From Baffinella frigidus (Eukaryota > Cryptophyceae > Cryptomonadales > Baffinellaceae), in assembly GCA_026770585.1 (NCBI GenBank), contig MU646495.1, forward strand, positions 294,705 to 311,721: DNA of 17,017 nucleotides, given 5' to 3'. Positions 7,132 to 16,500 of this stretch are shown here, one piece after another (within the stretch, counting starts at the first letter, position 1; the number at the start of each line of letters is the position of its first letter). The translations under genes were made by a program, and so were the position numbers. Below the pieces are notes generated by a model. That model was given only the letters and a program-made list of their open reading frames with translations. It had not been told where the DNA came from and ran no database searches.

Positions 7132-10100
7132 AATCAATTCATCTATCGATCGATGTATCTATCTGTCCATCTATCGATCGATCGATATGCCCCGGCGCTC
7201 CCGCATCCTCACACACGCTGATCTTGCCCTTGCCAGCATCGATGCATGCAAGCTCCTCTAGGGTGTGAATGATCCCAACGAGCCTCTGCACTGGAGAGCT
7301 CAATGCGATCCGAAAGCAAACATGCTTGCTCTGCAGATCTTTTCTACGGAAAGGCGTGTCGTTGGCTATGTTGAGAGAAATCAAAACCTAAAGGACCCAC
7401 CACAGGCGGACACCTTGCCCTTCCGTGGAAAGACTCGGCGTAACCGGCCAAAAGGTAGTCATCAAGTGGGGCATACGCGTTCATCCAAATTCAGCCCTAG
7501 CGAACCCCAGGTTGATTATCGTGCGAGACGCTCTCGTCTCTCCCGCATAGCGCGGAACCTCAGCATTTCGCGGGCGTGCTCAACTAGCACGCCGCAGAGA
7601 GGGACCCCCCGCGTGTGGAAGAGTTTCCCCCGCAAGAAGATGTGTCCCTGATAAGCGGGTTCCCTCAATAACCTGAGTGTTCCGCGGGCGTGCGCAAATA
7701 CCACGCCCGCGGAGAGGGAAACACTGCGTAGGCTTATGGAGATGCTTTTCTCTCGATAGGGTTTAGGATTTTGGCGGTTTCCCTATCGACAAACGAGCCC
7801 CCCCCCCCTCAAGTTCTCAATGGCGCTATGATACCCCACAGCAGCGCTCGGCTGGATGCCACCCTGTAACACCTTATGGTGCTGGGCGTATACGCCCTTA
7901 ACAAATACATCCTGCGGATTTTTGCGATGTGTTTGCTCAAAATTGATTAGATGTTTGCTCAAAATAGATAGATAGACAGATCTAATAATTTTTGGATTTG
8001 ATTCAATAAATGTTGATCTAAAAAATGCTGATCTAATAAATGTTGATGTAATGAATGTCATCACCAGGCGCGGCGATCAAGTTCTTCCTCGGGGTGGATA
8101 TGCCTACTGAGGAGGGCGCGGATGAAGACTCTGATGACTTCGGGATTAAGACCAAGGTCCCCTTTCATGATTTAGGGTTTAGGCTTGAGGGTTTGAGGTT
8201 TACTACCCGGTTTGGGTTTAAGGTTTAGGATTTAGAGGTTAGGGTTTAGGGTTCAGGGTTTGGGGTTGAGGGTTTAGGGTGTGCAAACCCCCGCCACCGC
8301 AGCCCTCGGGAGTTATAAACGGTAAACCATAAACCATAAATCATATACCATAAACCACAAACCATAAACCCTGAACCCTAAACCCTGCAAAGGTTTAGGA
8401 CTCACGATGTTCCTAACCCCTTAACCCCAAACCCTAAATCCTATACCCTCAACCCTCAAGCGTAAATGGGTCAAGCCTAAACCCTCAATGCAAACACCTT
8501 CAACTTTCACCCTACACACTAAGCTCTAACTTACACTTTCATATCAAACTTCAAATTTAACCCTGCACACTAAGCCCTGAACCCTAAATACAGACACCGA
8601 AGAAGCGGATCAAGGTGGCATCGCTGCTCACAGCCAAAAAGCACAAGAAGAAGAAGCTCAAACGCCTCCTCTTCGAGCAAGGTCCGACCTACCACAGGGC
8701 TCATCACTTTACAGTCTCGGCTCATAATCTACCACAGGGTTCATAACCTTGCATTAACTTACAGCCGTATGAACTCATAACCTCATAACCTTATAGGCGC
8801 ATAACCTCACAGTCCAGGTGCCCTTAGAGCTGAGATGCATTGCCCTGCACCCACAGATTCGCTAGGCACGGTCTAGGTGCCCTAACCTTACCGTCTAGGC
8901 TCATAACCTTACAACCTACCCCCCCCGCCTAGAGAGCCTAGATACAGGGCCTGTACCCAAAACTTCGCTAGGCTCCGATTATTCGAAGTTTGCGCTGGCG
9001 CGTGTGCATCGCTGGAGAGATTTTCTTTATTGAGTACAGCTGAGCGTGACTTCAGAAACCCCCAAACCTTTAGCCCGTACAGATTATTTATTTATTTATT
9101 TTATTTGCAGGCTGGGTCTGGCTGAGTCGCTTCGATGCACGCATGTGCATCGGCCGGTACGCTGAAAACTTCACACTGCATACACCACCCTGCTTTGCGA
9201 GTTGCTATCCGTTACGTGGCGAGTAGCGTGTTGCGCTGCAACGTGGCCCATACGTGGGACCTGCTGGGGGTCAAATATTCCTGCATTAGCGCTTAAGAGA
9301 TACTGAGTTTATTTGCTGAATTACTTCACTGAGTGGCGAAGTAATCCTAAGCCCTAAACTTTGAACCCTAAATCTTGAACCCTAAACCCTAAACCCTAAA
9401 CCCTAAACCCTAAACCCTAAACCCAAAACCCTAAACCCTAAACCCTAAACCCTCAACCCTAAACCCAAACCTTAATCCAGGCAAGGAGGATGAGCGGATC
9501 CGGATCGAAGGGAAGAAGGGCAAAAAGAAAGACAAACCCAACTTCACTGTTATCGAGCAGCTTCATGACGCCCAGGCACCGAAACCCGAAATTCTAAACT
9601 TTAACTCCCTAAACCCGAAACCCTAAACCCTAAACCCGAAACCCGAAACCCGAAACCATAAACCCCAAAACCTACACGCTAAACCCGAGACCCTAGAGAC
9701 CCTAAACTCTAAACCCTAAATCTTAAACCAGAAACTCTGAACCATAAACCCCAAAACCTGCACCCTAAACCCTAAACACTTAACCCTAAACCCCTGGACC
9801 ATTGTATACGACGCCCAGGTTTAGGGTTGAAGGAGGGACCTCGCAGGGTGCTCTTTGATGCTCTAGGACATGGTTCGGGTTTTGGGTGTCCGGTGTAGGG
9901 TTTGGGGTGTAGGGTTTGGGGTGTAGGGTTTCCGGTGTAGGGTGTAGGGTGTAGGGGTTAGGGTGTAGGGTTGAGAGTGTAGGGTTGAGGGTGTAGGGTA
10001 TAGGGTGTAGGGTGTGTGGTGTAGGATTTAGGGTGTAGGGTGTAGGGTGTAGGGTGTAGGGTGTAGGGTGCAGGGTGTAGGGTGTAGGGTGTAGGGTGTA

Positions 10101-10456
10101 AGGTTTGGAATCACGACGCCCAGGCACCGCCGCGACACCTACCGTATATTTGGGGGTTTCAATAGCTGAGGGCATCTCAAATACTAAATCCCAGGGCTGA
10201 GGGCATCTTGCATCCGAAATCCCAGAGCTGAGGGCATCCTGAATCCTAAATCCCAAACCTCAAACCCCGATTCGCAGGAATTTGCAGAGAGGTTGCTCTC
10301 AAACGTCACACCCTAAACCCCACACCCCAACCTCTAGTCCCCAAACTCCAACCTCGCGTCCCTAAACCCCAACCTCTCGTCACTAAACCCTAGACGCCAA
10401 ACAGTATTCGCAAGAATTCGCAGTGAGGCTGCTCTCTCTCCTGTAGAAGTGGTTCA

Positions 10457-10487
<31 letters not shown>

Positions 10488-13478
10488 AGGGAAATAACCG
10501 TATTGTAAAGCAACACGCTCACAACCCTAATCATGGTCCAGAGCCTCACACAGCACCCCGAGAGGTCCCATCTCAAATTTTGAATCCCACCCTCCAAACC
10601 CCGATTCACAGGAGGTTGCCGAGAGGCTTCTCAGAGAGCAACCTCTAGTCACTAAACCCCACACTCTAGCCACTAAACAATACGCCATAACCCCCAAATC
10701 CGAATTGCAGGAATTTGCCGAGCGGATGCTGTCGTTGCTGAAAAAGTGGTTCACGGCGCTCAAGTTCAACCAACCCTAACCATGTTCCTCAAATAGCACC
10801 CCGAGAGGTCCCATCGTAAACCTTAACCCATAAAACCCGATTCGCAGGAATTCGCGGAGAGGTTGCTCTCGCTGCTGAAAAAGTGGTTCACGGCGCTCAA
10901 GTTCGACCACAAGCTGCTCATGCTCGAGCTCATTTCTCGAGTCATGGCGGTACGCTCCTCATCATCTTGATCATCATTTTTTCTTCTTCATCATCATCTT
11001 CTTCTTCTTCTTCTTCTTCTTGTGTAGTACTCTCAAGCCTGGAGATGAGTGATCCAACAGTCTATGAGCTGCTCATGCTCGATTTCATTTATCGCGTTAT
11101 GGCAGTGAGCTCATGATGATGATGATGATGATCATCATCATCATCATCATCGTCATCATCATCATCATCATCTTTTTAATTACTCTCAAGCCTGGAGATG
11201 AGTGATCCAACAGTCTATGCGCTGCTCATGCTCGAGCTTATTTCCCGCGTTCTGGCGGTCAGCTCATTTCTCGCGTTATGGCGTTGACGTGTTTACCAAC
11301 AAAAGAAAAAGTCACAGCCACGAACAAAGAGGTCCACACGCTCCTGATTTGCAAGCTCATTTCTCGCGTTATGGCGGTAAACCCGCCAATTCCTGATGCT
11401 CGAGCTCGTCTCCCGCGTTTATGGCGGGCACGCTGCCACTGAAAAAGGGGCACGCACGCAGAGTTGTGGCCATGAACATGGAGGCAGAACACAGAGGTTT
11501 TGAGCACAGTCACCGCCTGGTGTAATTCCTGAGAACGTGTACGTATCCTTGACATTTGATATGCATGAGCACACTCATTGGTACGCAAATAACATGTTCG
11601 CAACAACCCCGCGAACAGGGAGAGAGGGGGGTATGAAGCGATACGAACATAGATCTCAATTGTAGTATCATTTATAGACCTCAGCCATGTCCACGGCCAT
11701 TCTTCACGATCTCGTGTTAAATAAAAAAAACGGTTTCAATGAAAATTACCACGTGACTGCTTCAATATTACTAGTGAAGACCATTCAGTGTAGTAAATTT
11801 CATTGCCCAAGTTTTCAAAATTAAAACAGTTTCCACATGAGATCGCCCGCACGCCACATCGTCAGACCCGCCTCAGGAATGAGGGGCACGCCCTCCTCGG
11901 GATAATGACATGGGACAGGCCCGCTTCGGGATAGATACGTTTTTTCATTTTTAAAAAACAGTTCTGACGCCCGGAATCGCGCCTAGTTTAAACTGAACCC
12001 TTGAACCCTCAACCCTCAACCCTCAACCCTGAACTTTCAACCCTCAACCCTCAACCCTGCGCGCAGGTGCACCGTTTGGTAGTGGTCGACTTCTACGACT
12101 TTGCCGCTCGCTACCTCACCCCCCATCAGGCAAGCCTCTCTCAACCCTGGCTTTATCTCGGTCTATTTGGGCTCGCTAATTTGGTGAGCCCGGGCTCTTT
12201 CCTGCTTCAAAGTTGACGGGTGTGTACCGCACACCCAGCGCTACCTCACCCCCCATCAGGCACGCCTCCTTCTTCTTGTTTGTTACTCTCGGAACAGGTC
12301 CTAAGGTAGGCCCTTGAGCCTCGAGTTGAGTGATACGAAACGTCTACGGGCCTTGAGAAACGGGCCCGCCTCTGAAACGCACCAGGCAAGCTCCTAAGAT
12401 CTGTTCACTTGCTCCCATGATCCGTTCACGTGCAACATTAATGGCAAGCCCCGAGGATCAATGTGAGAATAGAATATTCGTTGACAGAACGCATATTCGA
12501 CGCCACACAGCGGGATACGAAGGGATTTTCGGCCCATTTTGGGCCGAGTTTCCGCTACCTCATCCGTAGGAACCCGATAGTCGGAGTAGTCGGAATAGTC
12601 GGAGAGCTCCTAGCAAGCTCCTAGGATCCGAGCGCGTGCAAAACATGAATGCGACGCATGGGTTCAGGGTGTAGGGTGTAGGGTGTAGGGTGTAGGGTGA
12701 AGGTGGAGGGTGGAGGGTGGAGGGTGGACTTATGAAGACCTTGCATCATCTACCATGCCCCGCAGGAGCCGTTGACGATCCGGTCACTTGCAAGCTCCTA
12801 GGATCCGTGCAGGGGCAAACCATTAATGTGACGCATGCTCGGACACGACAAGTCAGCACACAGTCAGCACAGTTATTACGCACTTGGGCGGTGCCAAGTG
12901 GGGACATTTTCGAGCGCGGAACGTTCCACAAAGGAGCGTGCAGCATGTTTCACTCCCGTGCACATGAGTGTGTGAATGAGTGATAGTGATTTATGACCAT
13001 GAACTACGATGTATCACCGTTTATCTCCATTTATTACGATATATCACTGACTTTTCCGGTGCGGGGGGCAGGAGGACATCCATCGAGTGCTCGCGATCGT
13101 TGCTCAGGTCCCGCCCTCTGCCCTCCGCCTCCCCCTTCAGTCTGATATTTTGACCACTTTGACCACTTTGACCACTTTGACCACTTTGACCACTTTGACC
13201 ACTTTGCCCCTGACCCGCACCCTGCCCTCTGCCCTCTGCCCCCCCCTCCCCTTCCCCCTCCCCCTCCCCCTCCCTCTCACCCTGCCCTCTCTCCGCCGCC
13301 TCACCCTCTCCCTCCCTCTCACCCTTACCCTACCCTCTGCCCCTAGCCTCGCGCACACACGGCGCTTGTCTGTCCGCGTCCGCACACTCCTCCCCTTCCT
13401 AAATGCCCTTTCGCAATACGCCTTGCCAGAAGCAACCATCTCTGAGAGTTGAATGCCACGAGAACCTCATGCCCCGCA

Positions 13479-13519
<41 letters not shown>

Positions 13520-16500
13520 ATCTCTCTCTCTCTCTTTCTCTCCTCCCCTGGAATCTGGGCACTCAATTCTCCATCTCGAATTTCCGGAGTACGATGCACG
13601 CGATTCCCCATCTTTCCCCACGGACGAAATCTTGCGCCGTGAGCCCGCGTGGATGCTGGGCCAGGATGACAGGCTAGGGTTGTCGGTCCTAAATGGGGGA
13701 GTGGGGGCGGGCGCCTTGTCTGACACCGGAGGGAATACATGGTGGCCGTATCGGTTTTGATCCGTACTAAACGCACATGTTCTCTCTCCCCGTGTACTGA
13801 ACTAACCGCACTTAGTCTCTCTCAGAGTGAAAAAGCTGACCGCACCTTTTCCCGCGTGGAGTGTCACGGATTTGACGCCGCCGGATCAGGCGGTCATGCT
13901 GACCGCCATGATCGCCGATCGCTTTTGATCCGTACTGTAAGGGGGTCGCGACCCCCGTACCAGGGGGTCGTAAGGGGTCGCGACCCCCTTATAGATGTGA
14001 ACTAAACGCACGTTTCCTCTCGCGCAGAGTGTCACGGACCTGACGCCGACGGACAACGCGATTCTTCTTCCCGAGCCCTTGACTCACACCCCTCAACCCG
14101 CAACCCTGAACCTTCAACCCGCAACCCGCAACCCGCAGCCCTCAACGCTAAACCCTACACCCCAAACAGAGTGTCACGGACCTGACGCCGCCGGACCAGG
14201 CGGTTATGCTGACCGCCATGATCGCCGATCGCTTCATCTCCGACAAGTCCAAGGTCACCCCGCGCCGGGACCTGGACGGACTCTAAGTTGTTTTTAAATC
14301 TAAAACTCAAACCCAACACCCTGAACCCTAAACCCTAAACCCTAAACCCTAAACCCTAAACCCTAAACCCTAAACTCCAAAACCCAAACCCCAAACCCCA
14401 AACCCCAAACCCCAAATTCCAAACTCCGAACTCTCAAGCCCAATCGAGTAGACCACATCGTGGCTGTGTCTGACGCTACGTGCGTTTATCCGGAGAACCC
14501 TATTTTTCTTTCATTTCTGGCAACGGAAATTACTACACAAATGCTTCAATATTACTAGTAAGAGCGAATTGTGTGGTAATTCTCGTTGCCAGGAAATGAA
14601 AGGAAAAAAAGGGTTCCCCGGATAAGCGTGACTGCGCGCCTCACGCCCCAACAGTTCGCCGCCGAACCCTGAACCGATGTCGACTTTTGCAATTGCCTCC
14701 TCTGGGGTCTAGCGTAGCTTAGTAGCGGCCGAGTTCCTTTTCACCTTGCATCCAAGGTGAAATTCCGGTTATGTTCTAGGGTAATGGATAAGATTCTAGT
14801 ACAAATCGTTTAGATGGACTGTATCCGTGAAGCCCTCGGTGGCTGCTAAATGAACAGTTCGCCGCCTAACCCTGAACCGATGTGCCGTTTTGAGTGTGTC
14901 TCGGGCATTCGCCGGTAGCGCCTGGTTGTACCACCCGCACAGAAGCCGGTACTAATTTCGGCGAAATAGTTTAGGCGAAATCTCAGAGGCCGGTACGAAT
15001 TTCGCCAAGTACTCATTTGGGCGAAATGGTGCAGGACTACGCAATGGTGGTGGACATCAACTAATTTCGGCGAAATCGTGCTAAATTTCGGCGAAACCGT
15101 GAAGTCATTACTACTAAGTTCGGCAAAGTAGTTTCTAATTTCGGCGAAATGGTGTGCAGGATCACGCGATCGTGGTGGGCATGAATGCTGTCCGCGAGAT
15201 CCTCAAACGCCAGGTGCAACCCGGCCCGAAAGTAAAAAAATACCGAAAAGATCTGTAATACCGGAAAGATCGGTGATAGCCTCTACCGTAGTCCAGTACC
15301 GAATGCGATGCTGGCAACCCGAAGAGATTCCAGCGTGGTGTGCAGAGACCACACAGCGGACGAAGGGGTTTTGAATAACCCGTAAGCGATAAGACCTAGG
15401 ACCCTACGGTAGGCAATCCGTAGGGACATAGGGGGAATTCCTATGGATAGTGTCAGGTGCGACGTCCCGAAAGTATTCTACCGTTGCTTAGTTGACGGAG
15501 GCTCCACTTTTTTTTGGAGGCTTTCCCCTCTCGACTTTTGTCTCGGTGGGCTGCGCTCTTGAACCGAATGCTATGCTGGCGGCCCTTGGCGATTCCAGAG
15601 TGTTGTGCGAAGGAGTGGGCGCCCGCCGAAACAATCCACAGATTGGAAGTTGGTATGTTTTGCACCAGAAGCGTCTTTTACGGTTGAGTAAACGGGACAC
15701 CACCATTGCTTCATCATTTATAGGGGTCCACGCCAGGTCAGGTCATTTGTCGGAATTTCAGGTACACGTCGTGTTTTCAATGTTGTACCCGGATTCGAAA
15801 TTCGGAGTAACAAATCGGGCGTTGAAAGGACGAGGAACTGCCTCTCACGTGGGACCGCAGACTCATTCAGTACCAGGAAATGAACCGGTGCTTCCTGAAA
15901 TTTTGACTAGTAGCCTGCCGTGGTATGCAGAGAAGGCCACACAAGGCTGACATTGGCCTTTTCTCAAATGTTGGTTTCAATGTCGCGTCCAGGATTTGTA
16001 CGGAGTGGGTCGCGTAACTCTACGGGAATCCGTAGAGTTACGTGACCAACTCCCTTGCTACCCTCTGAAAGAAGGCTTTCATAAAATCTCTCCCTCTCTC
16101 GTGCAGCCGATGGGTATCACGCCGGAGCTTCTATCCGACCTGGTGGACTACGCGGGGCATCGCGACAAGGCTGTGCATAACGCGGCAAGATCGCTTCTCA
16201 AGACCCTGCGCGAGGTGCGCGCGTCCCTCCTTAGAGGTTCACGGTAATTTTTTTCAGGGATCAGGGTAGTTTGGGGGGGGTTCAGGTCTTACGCTGGCTC
16301 TCCGTGACAAGGCTGTGCATAACGCGGCGCGATCGCTTCTCAAGACCCTGCGCGAGGTGCGCGTCCCTCCTCATGTGTAGGGTTCAGGGCTTAGGACGCC
16401 TGGTTTTAACCTGAACGCTAAACTATGAACTTTGAACTATGAACTCTAAACCCTGGACCCTGATACCACAACCCTAAACACACACCGCCTTACGCTCCCT

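Noticed and set aside
6923-7180. CRISPR-like or satellite array
   Set aside because: A plain CTAT/CTAGCTAT microsatellite with no spacer structure, in a eukaryotic intron.
13443-13480. Possible micro-exon or exon I copy (GAGTTGAATGCCACGAG..)
   Set aside because: Similarity to the exon I head is too weak, and the family alignment needs no residues between exons H and I.
15492-15950. 152-codon plus-strand open frame
   Set aside because: It lies wholly in the intron between exons J and K, begins in dispersed repeat sequence, and shows no recognisable domain.
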